Shown one piece after another: positions 11,874 through 20,817 of a DNA stretch of 42,857 nucleotides. The notes beneath the pieces are model-generated. The model was not told the DNA's origin and made no database searches. It was given only the letters and a program-made list of their open reading frames with translations. Every line of letters starts with the position of its first letter. Within the stretch, counting starts at the first letter, position 1. The stretch spans positions 1 to 42,857 of IMG/VR virus record IMGVR_UViG_3300047476_000343. One strand, 5' to 3'. The position numbers and the translations under genes were made by a program. The DNA is from a virus.

Positions 11874-13310
11874 ATGGCAACAAGAATGCAGCAACGCAGA
11901 GGAACTGCGGATCAATGGACCTCAGCGGATCCAATTCTAGCAGCAGGTGAAATCGGTTTTGAAACCGACACTGGCTTCTTTAAGATTGGTGATGGAACCA
12001 ACAACTGGTCAGACCTGTCTTACTTTAAGGACCTTGGAGATCTAGCTGGATCATTTGATGACTATGTGCCTCTTACGCAAAAGGGTGCTGCAAATGGTGT
12101 TGCTACCCTAGATGGAGATTCTCAAATTCCAATTTCACAGCTTTCTAATATTATTGTTGGTGCACCAGATTCTTTAAACACTCTTAATGAGCTAGCATCC
12201 GCAATTACAGATGTTGATGGTGTTGTTCAGGGCAAAATAAATACTGCACTCAGCACCAAAGTAATCGCAGGAACCAGCCTAACAAAATCATATGATTCAG
12301 AAACTGGAGAGGTTACAATTTCTGCAGATTCAACATTGGCTACAGATACAGAGGTTACTACAGCAGTATCTGATCACAACTCAGAAACCACAAATGTTCA
12401 CGGTATCCCAGACACATCAGCACTAGCAACCAAGGCTGGAGTAGAAACTCTAACTAACAAGACTATTTCTGCAGCAGATAACACTGTAACAATTAATCTA
12501 GCAGACGTTATCGATGTAACTGCATCAGCATCAGAAGTAAACATTCTTGACGGAGCAACACTTTCTGTAACAGAGCTAAACTATGTTGACGGAGTAACCT
12601 CAAATATTCAGACTCAGCTAGATGCAAAGGCACCTACAGCCAACCCAACATTTACTGGTACTCTAGCAGCCGCAGATATCTCCATTACTGGAGATCTAAC
12701 TGTTGGTGGAACAACTACCACAGTCAATGCAACAGACCTAGTTGTAACTGACCCACTGATCTACATTGGTGAAGGAAATGATGCAAACGTTGTAGACCTT
12801 GGTATTGTCTCATCATTTAACAATGGCTCATACCAGCATGCAGGTATTGTTCGTGATGCTACCGATGGCGTTTGGAAGCTATTCTCAAGTGTTGAGGACG
12901 AGCCAACAACTACAATTAACTTCTCACAGGCTGTTTACGATACCCTAAAGGTAGGCGGAATCGAGTACTCTGACGGAGTACAGGTTAAGCAGGGAGTTCC
13001 ATCTCTAACAGCAATCAATCAGCAGACATCTAGCTACACAACAGTCCTTACAGACCGTGACAAGCTGGTAGAGGTATCATCATCCTCTGGTGTAACAGTT
13101 ACTATCCCAGCTAACTCTTCAGTTGCATACCCAGTAGGAACATCTATTGATATCCTACAGACAGGTGCTGGTCAGGTTACTATTGCAGGTGCAGGGGGAG
13201 TTACAGTTAACGCTACCCCTGGTCTAAAGCTACGTACCCAGTGGTCATCTGCTACACTATTTAAGAGAGCAACAGATACTTGGGTTGTTTTCGGAGATCT
13301 ATCAGCTTAA
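11874..13310 (+). CDS. Large tail fibre protein
   Basis: 478 residues. The N-terminal 55 residues (MATRMQQRRGTADQWTSADP, AAGEIGFETDTGFFKIGDG) are the widespread head-binding domain of phage tail fibres and hyaluronidase-type spikes. A shaft follows with LNTLNELASAITD, LTNKTISAADNT, and the repeated A(S/L)EVNILDGA / LNYVDGV units. Then comes a VGGTTTTVNATDLVVTDPLI segment of the T4-like fibre type. The C-terminal 85 residues match the end of the fibre at 5602 (IPANSSVA, VGTSIDILQTGAG, WVVFGDLSA). AGGAG lies 7 nt before the ATG. Confidence 0.85.
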   Translation: MATRMQQRRGTADQWTSADPILAAGEIGFETDTGFFKIGDGTNNWSDLSYFKDLGDLAGSFDDYVPLTQKGAANGVATLDGDSQIPISQLSNIIVGAPDSLNTLNELASAITDVDGVVQGKINTALSTKVIAGTSLTKSYDSETGEVTISADSTLATDTEVTTAVSDHNSETTNVHGIPDTSALATKAGVETLTNKTISAADNTVTINLADVIDVTASASEVNILDGATLSVTELNYVDGVTSNIQTQLDAKAPTANPTFTGTLAAADISITGDLTVGGTTTTVNATDLVVTDPLIYIGEGNDANVVDLGIVSSFNNGSYQHAGIVRDATDGVWKLFSSVEDEPTTTINFSQAVYDTLKVGGIEYSDGVQVKQGVPSLTAINQQTSSYTTVLTDRDKLVEVSSSSGVTVTIPANSSVAYPVGTSIDILQTGAGQVTIAGAGGVTVNATPGLKLRTQWSSATLFKRATDTWVVFGDLSA

Positions 13311-13332
13311 TCCTAGAAGGGGAAATAATTAA

Positions 13333-14016
13333 ATGGCAGCAAATAAAAGAGTTGGAAAGAAGTCTCTTGCACAAAATGACTATCTAGCACCAGCAGCTCC
13401 ACTAATCGGAACAGCTACTGACGTTGGAACTAATAGGGCGTACAATGATGGTGCAGCAACAGTTACATTTACCCACCAGGGTCCAAATGCAGCTACTTCT
13501 TACACTGTAACATCTTCTCCTGGAGGATATACAGCAACTGGAGCATCTTCACCACTTACCGTGCAGGGGTTGCAATCAGCTACCAACTATACTTTTACTG
13601 TTACTGCAACTAATACGTATGGAACCTCTCCAGCGTCTTCTGCAACATCTGCAATTACTGCAACAACAGTTCCAGGTGCCCCAACATCTGTTATTGCATC
13701 ATCTCCATATGGAGCAAACTACGACACTGTGTCTTGGACTGCACCTGCTAATGGTGGAAAAGCAATTACGAACTACTATGTTGTATCTTCAGATGGTAAG
13801 ACTGGAAACACCTCGTCTCTAAATATTAATATTACTCAAGAGCAGGGAAGTGCTCAGACATATGTGGTTTATGCAGATAACTCTAATGGTAGATCTGCTG
13901 CTTCGGCAGCTTCTGGAAGCATTACTACATTTTCGTTTGTTCCATTCAGCGTATTTGGCTTCTCACCATTTGGTGTATTTGGCTTCTCTCCATTTGGATT
14001 CTTTAGAAATCAGTAG
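13333..14016 (+). CDS. Fibronectin type III protein with FGFSPFG aromatic tail
   Basis: 227 residues. There are two fibronectin type III domains (about 22-112 and 115-200): LTVQGLQSATNYTFTVTATNTYG is the classical L-x-G-L-x-x-x-T-x-Y-x-F-x-V-x-A signature, and PGAPTSVIASSPYG starts the second. The last 25 residues are aromatic repeats (SVFGFSPFGVFGFSPFGFF), the same unit as the PASTA-like protein at 6256. Fn3 domains on virions probably bind carbohydrate or other surface ligands. An AAGGGG Shine-Dalgarno supports the start. Confidence 0.8.
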   Translation: MAANKRVGKKSLAQNDYLAPAAPLIGTATDVGTNRAYNDGAATVTFTHQGPNAATSYTVTSSPGGYTATGASSPLTVQGLQSATNYTFTVTATNTYGTSPASSATSAITATTVPGAPTSVIASSPYGANYDTVSWTAPANGGKAITNYYVVSSDGKTGNTSSLNINITQEQGSAQTYVVYADNSNGRSAASAASGSITTFSFVPFSVFGFSPFGVFGFSPFGFFRNQ

Positions 14017-14036
14017 GCTAAAATCCATTTTTCGTG

Positions 14037-14042
14037 TATAAT
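14037..14042 (+). promoter_or_regulatory. -10 box of the oxygenase cassette
   Basis: TATAAT with 17 nt to the ATG at 14060, giving a leader of about 10 nt. It lies just after the end of the fibre block, so the cassette has its own promoter. Confidence 0.5.
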
Positions 14043-14059
14043 GATTTTATACAGATAGA

Positions 14060-14731
14060 ATGGAGTATGACGTGTATAGAGATCAAACTGTACTAAGAAG
14101 CATTAGCAAGTCAACACAAGGACACAAATTCTTTGAAAGATACCTTGACAACGACCTTATAAAACTGTCACAAGAGCTGCAAGAGAGATATTCACTAATC
14201 GAGCAAGCAAAAATAGCTGGAGTAACTCCAGTAAGCCCACTAGAGCTTTGGAAAGATTCAAATAGCGTTTCTACTATGAAGTGGAGACAGTACAACGTCT
14301 TTCAGTTTCACATCGACGGTATCTATGAACTTTATAAGGCCATTGGTAGTATGGTTAGAGAAGCCTGCGAACACTACGAGATAGATTTTGAAGAGCAAAA
14401 GTTTATGATCCAGGGATGGTTTAATATCAATCATTCTGGGAATGGAAAATTGAATTGGCATGAACACGGTGGTCCAGGTGCTCCAGATTTCCATGGATAC
14501 TATTGTGTTTCTGCAGAGCCATCTTCAACTCACTACATCGTATTTGATAAAGATGTAGAAAACATTAATAAAAATAATCGTGCAATTCTTTCAGAAATGG
14601 GGCACCCACACGCAATGGGAGACTGGGATTGGGACGGACCAAGAATTACTGTAGCCTATGACGTTAGTCCATTAAAGAGATTGCAAGAGGCAGGCATTGT
14701 TGCAGAGCAGCACTGGATACCACTAGCATAG
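14060..14731 (+). CDS. Putative 2OG-Fe(II) oxygenase, phage Oxy_5-like
   Basis: 223 residues. The C-terminal half holds a likely double-stranded beta-helix site: W-H-E-H (H134, H136), a strand DFHGYYCV (143-150), GHPHAMGDW (H182, H184) and GPRITVAYDV (R195). The H-x-H...S/H-G-x-Y-Y-x-x...H...R-I-x-x-x order fits the putative 2OG-Fe(II) oxygenase family found in many phages; H and R would bind iron and 2-oxoglutarate. The N-terminal 110 residues are helical and unknown. It is about 35-40% similar by eye to the next gene, so they are paralogues. The target is unknown (virion protein or nucleotide). Confidence 0.7.
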   Translation: MEYDVYRDQTVLRSISKSTQGHKFFERYLDNDLIKLSQELQERYSLIEQAKIAGVTPVSPLELWKDSNSVSTMKWRQYNVFQFHIDGIYELYKAIGSMVREACEHYEIDFEEQKFMIQGWFNINHSGNGKLNWHEHGGPGAPDFHGYYCVSAEPSSTHYIVFDKDVENINKNNRAILSEMGHPHAMGDWDWDGPRITVAYDVSPLKRLQEAGIVAEQHWIPLA

Positions 14732-14737
14732 GATAAG

Positions 14738-15388
14738 ATGACAAAACCACACAAATTTTTTGACAGGATGTTGGACAATGATCTTGAAGATATAAAGTTA
14801 TATCTAGATAAAAAGCTAGACGACATTCTTGACGGCAAAGTGTTTGAGATAGATAAAACTGCACCTGCAGTTGGAAGTCCTGGCTGGAATAACTCTAACA
14901 TAGAGCCATGGACCAGATATAATGGTGCCTCGACTCAGCTACTTAGCAAGTATAACCTTCTAAAAGATAACTACGAGCCATTTAAAAAATTGCAGAAAGC
15001 ATTAAGAGAAATGACTATTGAAGCCTGTGAATACTATGGCATAGATTTCAATACTCAAAACTACCAGGTTATGGCGTGGTTTAATTATGACTATGGTTTT
15101 CACAAGTATAGCGTGAAAAATCTTCATGATCACAATAATGGGGAAGGTATTCCAGATTTTCATGGGTACTACTGTATAGACGCAGAACCTTCAGTGACAC
15201 ATTATCAGCTTTACAAAGACCCAAGCAGCATGTTTGAAAATGTCAATAAAAACAATAGAGCGATAGTTTCTGAAACTGGACACCCTCACTCACGAGGAGA
15301 CTGGGATTCAGAAAGGCCAAGAATTACAATAGCATATGATATTCTTCCATTTGATCCAAATAGAGGAGATAATTTTGTCAAACTTTAA
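14738..15388 (+). CDS. Putative 2OG-Fe(II) oxygenase, paralogue of previous gene
   Basis: 216 residues. Motifs line up with the gene upstream: NLHDHN (H130, D131, H132), DFHGYYCIDAEPS (140-152), NNRAIVSETGHPHSRGDW (H182, H184) and RPRITIAYDI (R195). The spacing from the last His to Arg is identical. The N-terminus KPHKFFDRMLDNDL matches HKFFERYLDNDL of its neighbour, so the whole protein was duplicated. Shine-Dalgarno AGGA is close upstream. Its 3' end overlaps the start of the small Zn-ribbon gene. Confidence 0.7.
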   Translation: MTKPHKFFDRMLDNDLEDIKLYLDKKLDDILDGKVFEIDKTAPAVGSPGWNNSNIEPWTRYNGASTQLLSKYNLLKDNYEPFKKLQKALREMTIEACEYYGIDFNTQNYQVMAWFNYDYGFHKYSVKNLHDHNNGEGIPDFHGYYCIDAEPSVTHYQLYKDPSSMFENVNKNNRAIVSETGHPHSRGDWDSERPRITIAYDILPFDPNRGDNFVKL

Positions 15389-15542
15389 ACGATGGGTAAA
15401 AGCAAAAACATGCAGTTTTCTTGGACATGAGGTCTTGCGTGGAAATAAGTGCCCAGTTACTGGGATAGTAGAGCTTACCTGCGTTAAGTGTGGTGCATCA
15501 AATTTGCCAAAACACAATCCTAACGATAGCAGGTTTCAGTAA
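15375..15542 (+). CDS. 55-residue Zn-ribbon protein (TTG start)
   Basis: Reads (M)SNFKRWVKAKTC..., with C12 and H17 (CSFLGH), C25 in KCPVTG, and CVKCG at 35-39. The C...GH...CxxCG pattern resembles short phage Zn-finger proteins of the DUF1660 type. The start is the TTG at 15375: a strong GAGGAG lies 5-6 nt before it, whereas the in-frame ATG at 15336 has no ribosome site and lies well inside the previous gene. It overlaps that gene by 14 nt and ends in TAATG with the next one. Confidence 0.65.
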   Translation: MSNFKRWVKAKTCSFLGHEVLRGNKCPVTGIVELTCVKCGASNLPKHNPNDSRFQ

Positions 15543-16144
15543 TGATACATGTTTTTAAAAGTTTTATAAACGATAACGATGTTAAGATCGTGTCTGAGTA
15601 CATAGACTCAATTAAATTTAATACCAAGGATGACCATGTGCCACTACATGATGACCTGTTTAGCCATGGATCAACAGAGTTTGATATCCATACACGTGGA
15701 GAAATGCCAAGGCATATCTTAGACATATTTTCTAAATACTCTAAAGGACTTTTTGACTTGGTTAGTCAAATTGAGCCAGAGGACTATCACCCACCAATGT
15801 TTTCCAAACATTATTTAGCTAGATATAAAGCAGGTAGTCATTCGGCAATTCATTGGGACAACAGCAAGCCAGAAAAAACATATAAGTCTTATATATGTTG
15901 GACAAAAGATTATACTGGTGGAAAACTTGTATTTCCAAATATATCTCAAGAAGTTGTTATGTCACCAGGAGACTTAATTTACTTTATAGAAAATGAAGAG
16001 AATTCTCATGGAATAACAAAAGTTGATAGCGGAAATCTTGTGATTTCTGAAGCATGGATGGGAATAAAAGGTCAACTTTTTATGCCAAGCAAAACTGCCT
16101 ATGAAGACATTAACTGGGAAGACTGGGAGATTAAGGGGTTCTAG
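15542..16144 (+). CDS. 2OG-Fe(II) oxygenase fold protein lacking the 2OG arginine
   Basis: 200 residues. It has the prolyl-hydroxylase-like order: HYLARYKAGSHSAIHWD with H104-x-D106, the GGKLVFP strand, SPGDLIYF, then SHGI with H156. In the next gene the arginine that holds 2-oxoglutarate is in GIRYTTPRW; here the aligned stretch GNLVISEAW has Leu (166) at that place. Iron binding looks intact, but cosubstrate use may be lost or changed. Coupled to its neighbours by TAATG upstream and TAGTG downstream. Confidence 0.75.
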   Translation: MIHVFKSFINDNDVKIVSEYIDSIKFNTKDDHVPLHDDLFSHGSTEFDIHTRGEMPRHILDIFSKYSKGLFDLVSQIEPEDYHPPMFSKHYLARYKAGSHSAIHWDNSKPEKTYKSYICWTKDYTGGKLVFPNISQEVVMSPGDLIYFIENEENSHGITKVDSGNLVISEAWMGIKGQLFMPSKTAYEDINWEDWEIKGF

Positions 16145-16665
16145 TGAGAGATCTAATTAATTACAAAAAATCATTTATTGACAAAGATACAGCTAATAGA
16201 GTAGCAGAATATGCAAAACAGCACGACTTTATATTCACTGATTTTGGTAATAACGAAAAAGAATTTACTGTACACACACACAGTGAGATAAGGAAAAATG
16301 ATTCAGAAATAGTAGGTATAATAAATGACTATTCCAAAAAAGTTTATGATTTTGTAATACAGGCTTATCCTGGACCATTCGAACCATTTGAAGAAAATAC
16401 TACACATATAGCTAGATTCTCTAGTGGCCAGGGCATGCACGAGCACTTTGACTCAAGTAGACCAAACGATATAGCAACACTGATTTATCTAAATGATGAC
16501 TATGAAGGCGGAGAAATTTACTTCCCAGAATACGACATCTCTATAAAGCCTGAGCCTGGAGACCTTCTTACGTTTCCAGATAACCCAAATTTTGTGCATG
16601 GGGTAAGGCCTATTATTTCTGGGATAAGATATACAACCCCTCGCTGGTTTACCCGTATAGTATGA
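16144..16665 (+). CDS. 2OG-Fe(II) oxygenase, prolyl hydroxylase-like
   Basis: 173 residues, the most complete of the four. ARFSSGQGMHEHFD gives H101-x-D103, YLNDDYEGGEIYFPE and PGDLLTFP follow, then NFVHGV (H152) and GIRYTTPRWF (R162, ten residues after H152). This is the classical site of the P4Hc group, which hydroxylates prolyl or other residues with Fe(II), oxygen and 2-oxoglutarate. The start is GTG at 16144, overlapping the previous TAG. A target within this phage could be the collagen-like fibre, but that is inference only. Confidence 0.85.
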   Translation: MRDLINYKKSFIDKDTANRVAEYAKQHDFIFTDFGNNEKEFTVHTHSEIRKNDSEIVGIINDYSKKVYDFVIQAYPGPFEPFEENTTHIARFSSGQGMHEHFDSSRPNDIATLIYLNDDYEGGEIYFPEYDISIKPEPGDLLTFPDNPNFVHGVRPIISGIRYTTPRWFTRIV

Positions 16666-16671
16666 TAAAAT
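16663..16671 (+). promoter_or_regulatory. Extended -10 promoter, near-leaderless
   Basis: TGA-TAAAAT with 9 nt to the ATG at 16681. Confidence 0.5.
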
Positions 16672-16680
16672 AGACATATA

Positions 16681-19600
16681 ATGTCTACTCCTCTTAGTTT
16701 ATATACAACAAAGATTCTTAGCGAACATCCACTGGCTGTTTGGGCTTTAGATGACCAAGCTGACTACGTTTCTATTCTTGGGGCAGAAGGAAGAGACATT
16801 TCTCTTTGGTCATCAGATCTAGAAACTATAGTCATTGAAGAAAGCTCAGAACTAACCAGTCCAATTTCTGGTGAAAAAGTTTTTAGTGTAACTGACACAC
16901 CATCTGATCCAGACACAATAGTAAAGTTTAGATTATCTGGAGAAGTAATAGGCTCTTTAATAGATCTAGATGACACACTTGCAACATTCTCTATCTCGTC
17001 CTTTGTAAACGTTTCTAGCGGATCCTTGATGTCTGTATCACTTGGAATGTCTTATACAGATCAAACATATGGATCATATGACATAATTAAAAAGTTTTCA
17101 AGAGTTTTAAACAATAAGTGGATGATGCTATCGGAGACTTTCGATATTCCTCCAGGCTTAGACGAAGACTACAATCTTTTTATTGAGATAGAGTATCTGT
17201 CTAATCAAGCCTTAGACCCATTTACCATTTTTGTATCTGGATATTCTCTTGGACAGTGGTCTGAAGAATTTTCTTCAACGTCAATGGGGGTAATACCAGA
17301 ACCACTATCAGATATAATTTATGGAATCCCATCTAATACCAAAGCAATAAGAATACTGGGATCCGTCGAGTCCACAGAAGATGGATACATCTTGGCAAAC
17401 GATTCTAGACTTTTTGCAAGAAATTTTGGAATGCCTCTAGTGTATGGGTCAGACTCGTCAACCACAATATATCCAAATACAGATCTCCCGTCAATACTTA
17501 TTCCTGGACTTGGGTTCTTAAACAAGTCTGGCCAAAACAAAAACTATAGCCTAGAGTTCTGGATGAGGATTAACTCATCAACTACTTCTGAAAAAAGAAT
17601 CTTTGGGCCAGTTGCATCAGAGGATGGTTTATACATAGACGGGCCATTTCTTAGACTAAAAGTTGGAGAACATTCTGCCTCTCATTTTGTTGGGGAGTGG
17701 TCTAGACCAATGGCTATTCATATCGTAATATCGGAACAAGAAATATCTCTTTTGGTAAACGGAGAGTCTGTAGCAAACATTTCTGTAGATCGATCCACCC
17801 TATCTTTTCCAGAAAGAATAATAGATGGGGAGGAAGCAGACTGGCTAGGTTTCTATTCATATGATGAAACTAGCCCATTTGAGATTAATTCTGTTTCAAT
17901 ATATTCATACTTAATATCAAACATTATAGCTAAACGTAGATGGGTGTACGGGCAGGCAGTCGATAATCCAGAGGCACTAAATACAGCTTTTGGTGGAAAG
18001 AGTATATACTTTGACTACGAATTTTCAAAATATGGAAATGGGTATAGCTATCCAAAAACTGGTAGCTGGGAGGATGGCTCAAATAATAACATGGAGATTT
18101 CTGGGAATAGACTAGCTATTCCAAAATACGCTACTCCAACCATCATATCCGAGACAAGCACTCAAGAAGAGATCTTGTCAGATAATCTTTCTTTGCAAAA
18201 TGAAGATAGGAATTTCTTGTCTTTACCATCAGACTCAAGCATCTATTTTGAAAGCCTAAATCCGCTTAACAGTAAGCTAGAGGCTATCTATGGAGTTTTT
18301 AAAGTAACGGATAACAACTTTGAGAACCAAACCCTATTTCTAATAAAAGATAGCGTATCTGGAAACTATCTAGAAGTATTCATTACTCCAGGAATCATTT
18401 GGTACTCAATTAATAATTATGGACAAGTCATAACGTTGGCAGCTGGTACATATCCAGGAACAGGAGAAAGCTTTTCTGTGGGATTTGCTTTTGATAAGAT
18501 GTCTATGTATTTTGGCAATACTTTGTCAAACTTTTTATCGAATAAAGATTCCCTAGAATTTTTTGTAGCTGGTGGTCCAGATAAAGAAACTTTCAGTGGA
18601 AACATCTATGACATATCTTTCTTAAATACCTTTGCATTTAGCAAAGTCACAAAGTACTTTGCCGATAACGGACTTCTCTATGGATCAACACCTGTAAACC
18701 AATCAGAAGCAGCTGGATACATCCTACCAGCAAAGCTAACAAAACTAGAATATGTAGATGCTTCTTGGACCTACGAAGAATTGGTTGCAAATGGAATTGT
18801 TGATGGAGGGGATGCAGACATAACTTCTTGGGAGTCATCATTTGACGGTGGTCTGGCATTGCAATATGGAAACTCTGGCATTATAGAAAACATATACACT
18901 AGCTATTCTCTAAAAATTGTTGAAAAGCCAAACACACTAGCCCTCGATGTTTATGCCTATTCGTCATGGACGACATCTGTCCCAATGTCTTATTTTGGAA
19001 AGTACGTAAAGAATGATAGAGGTGACAGCTACTATGACCTGGACTTTATACAGCTAAATGTTGGATATCCTTCTCCAGGAAGTTTTGTTAGGGTAACAGA
19101 AAGAGATGAGTCTTGGACATATCAAGAACTTAATCTAAAGTTCTCAAGCCCTACCCAAAAAAGGTATAGTGATCTAGATAATGGTCTTTACACAGGGTAC
19201 GTAGACTATACAGATCTGCAATATAATGCTAGGCAAAGCTATAGATACGATACATCTAATGCCCTAGTTAAAACCTATGTATATTTTAAAGATATCTCTT
19301 CTGGAATGGGTAACTCAGAAAATTACTATTCAGAAACAATCTCTCCGCCAAAAGATGGAATAGTTTCCCCAGGAGATGAATGGGTAAATACCAAATATGA
19401 GGTTGTAGATGACATGATCATCTACCCACCAACAGGAATTGATTTTTCTCAGACAGTGATGTTTGTTGAAATTTTTGCAACAGTAGATGGCATATCAGAC
19501 AAGCCAATAGCAATAGATAAGCTACAGCTAGCATCAATATCATTGAATAATTCATATGGAACACCTATCGGAACTAAGTTTGGTACGGATGTTTATCCAT

Positions 19601-20418
19601 TTACCAAGAATGGATATTACTATGACTTTAAGGCAAAAAATCCATTTAGTATTTATAAGGGCAGCAGTCCATATCTATACTTAAATAAAAACAGCGGTAT
19701 TCGTGTAAGAGGAGACTTTTCAACTTATGGAAGCCGAGGTATCGAAATTCCTATTAATCTTGAAAAATCTCCTAAGTATAAGATGATTGCCGTACAGTTC
19801 TTTGCTAAGTTTGAGGATGACTTTTTCCCATATTCTCCAACAGAGATTTTAGAGATAGAGTCAGCTTCTGGACATATTAAGCTATATATGGAGGCTGCTC
19901 ACCCAGAAGGCAAAAGAGCAAAGATTTATGCAGTAAATGTTAAAACTGGACAGGTTGAAAATGGAATTGGATTCTATATAAATGGCAAGTTGGTAAAAGA
20001 CGGAATTATGACAATTAAGCAGTGGTCTTCAATTGGCATTGGTCTTGCTAATTTTATTGACTTTTCGGTGGTTGGAGGGGCAATTAGAATTACTGGTCCT
20101 CTAACAGTAACAAATCTATCACACTATAACTCTGTAAACCTACAGCAGGTACAAACTACCTCAGCAAGACAGTGGCAAAAGGTTAAAGAAGATGGATTCC
20201 TCACCCTTGACTGGGAATACTGGGAAGGACAGTTTAAGTGGTTTGAGGTTCTAGTCCTTGCATCGTCAAGTTTCTATGGTGTAGATCCATCTGGAATATA
20301 CAAAACATACATGGGAACATCAAGAGTAGGCATTGACGATAAAACTATTCTACGTGCTGGTAGATACAAATATAATGTTCTTTCTGGAGTTAAGACAGAC
20401 TTATTTACAATCAATTAA
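16681..20418 (+). CDS. Giant LamG-like minor tail protein
   Basis: 1245 residues. Residues about 285-400 (NYSLEFWMRINSSTTSEKRI, then GLYIDGPFLRLKVGEHSAS and HIVISEQEISLLVNGESVA) form a LamG / concanavalin-like jelly roll; further such domains follow near 490-640 and 960-1170. These domains bind carbohydrate or act as a scaffold on the tail. There are few cysteines and no membrane segment. The start MSTPLSLYTTKILSEHPLAVWALDD has the P-x-x-x-W-x-L-D-D lead-in typical of such proteins. It follows the oxygenase cassette and is read from its own near-leaderless promoter. Confidence 0.8.
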   Translation: MSTPLSLYTTKILSEHPLAVWALDDQADYVSILGAEGRDISLWSSDLETIVIEESSELTSPISGEKVFSVTDTPSDPDTIVKFRLSGEVIGSLIDLDDTLATFSISSFVNVSSGSLMSVSLGMSYTDQTYGSYDIIKKFSRVLNNKWMMLSETFDIPPGLDEDYNLFIEIEYLSNQALDPFTIFVSGYSLGQWSEEFSSTSMGVIPEPLSDIIYGIPSNTKAIRILGSVESTEDGYILANDSRLFARNFGMPLVYGSDSSTTIYPNTDLPSILIPGLGFLNKSGQNKNYSLEFWMRINSSTTSEKRIFGPVASEDGLYIDGPFLRLKVGEHSASHFVGEWSRPMAIHIVISEQEISLLVNGESVANISVDRSTLSFPERIIDGEEADWLGFYSYDETSPFEINSVSIYSYLISNIIAKRRWVYGQAVDNPEALNTAFGGKSIYFDYEFSKYGNGYSYPKTGSWEDGSNNNMEISGNRLAIPKYATPTIISETSTQEEILSDNLSLQNEDRNFLSLPSDSSIYFESLNPLNSKLEAIYGVFKVTDNNFENQTLFLIKDSVSGNYLEVFITPGIIWYSINNYGQVITLAAGTYPGTGESFSVGFAFDKMSMYFGNTLSNFLSNKDSLEFFVAGGPDKETFSGNIYDISFLNTFAFSKVTKYFADNGLLYGSTPVNQSEAAGYILPAKLTKLEYVDASWTYEELVANGIVDGGDADITSWESSFDGGLALQYGNSGIIENIYTSYSLKIVEKPNTLALDVYAYSSWTTSVPMSYFGKYVKNDRGDSYYDLDFIQLNVGYPSPGSFVRVTERDESWTYQELNLKFSSPTQKRYSDLDNGLYTGYVDYTDLQYNARQSYRYDTSNALVKTYVYFKDISSGMGNSENYYSETISPPKDGIVSPGDEWVNTKYEVVDDMIIYPPTGIDFSQTVMFVEIFATVDGISDKPIAIDKLQLASISLNNSYGTPIGTKFGTDVYPFTKNGYYYDFKAKNPFSIYKGSSPYLYLNKNSGIRVRGDFSTYGSRGIEIPINLEKSPKYKMIAVQFFAKFEDDFFPYSPTEILEIESASGHIKLYMEAAHPEGKRAKIYAVNVKTGQVENGIGFYINGKLVKDGIMTIKQWSSIGIGLANFIDFSVVGGAIRITGPLTVTNLSHYNSVNLQQVQTTSARQWQKVKEDGFLTLDWEYWEGQFKWFEVLVLASSSFYGVDPSGIYKTYMGTSRVGIDDKTILRAGRYKYNVLSGVKTDLFTIN

Positions 20419-20426
20419 GTATAATA

Positions 20427-20435
20427 TGGTATACT
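20427..20435 (+). promoter_or_regulatory. Extended -10 promoter, leaderless
   Basis: TGG-TATACT with 7 nt to the ATG at 20443; a second TATAAT lies at 20420-20425. The spacing favours ATG 20443 over the in-frame GTG at 20437. Confidence 0.55.
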
Positions 20436-20442
20436 AGTGGTT

Positions 20443-20817
20443 ATGAATCCTGAAAAATTTAAAGTTCCTGGTCAGGTTGGCGAATCAAAGATTACAGTCT
20501 TGGATAAGCAATATGACTGGGGTATTTATTTCTGGAAGAAGGCAAACGGCAAGCCTTTTACAGACGGAAACGGTAGTGTTTTAAACATACCGTCCCATAG
20601 GGGAGACGCCATTCAGATTCAGAAATTAGTTCGAGAAGCAACAGCACTTGGTCAGGGCGATGGATCATACGAGTTTATGCCTGGTGTTGCCAGAGTATCT
20701 GAAGAAGAATACTCAGAACAGAAGGATAGAATGGCTCAAGGGCTTATTCCAAACCTAAATGACCTTGGAGCAGTTATGGCTGCAAAGCAAACTTTGGCAA
20801 TGTATGGTGATGAGTAA
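20443..20817 (+). CDS. Hypothetical protein preceding portal
   Basis: 124 residues (MNPEKFKVPGQVGESKITVL...). It is mixed alpha/beta, hydrophilic, with a WGIYFWKKANGKPF segment and a helical C-terminus. No family recognised. The position before the portal gene and the TAATG coupling to it suggest a head-assembly role; it may be a small structural or DNA-packaging accessory protein, but it has no terminase motif. Confidence 0.6.
   Translation: MNPEKFKVPGQVGESKITVLDKQYDWGIYFWKKANGKPFTDGNGSVLNIPSHRGDAIQIQKLVREATALGQGDGSYEFMPGVARVSEEEYSEQKDRMAQGLIPNLNDLGAVMAAKQTLAMYGDE

Noticed and set aside
15336-15374. ATG start 39 nt upstream for the small Zn-ribbon gene
   Set aside because: Lies deep in the previous gene with no ribosome site; the TTG at 15375 has GAGGAG at ideal spacing.
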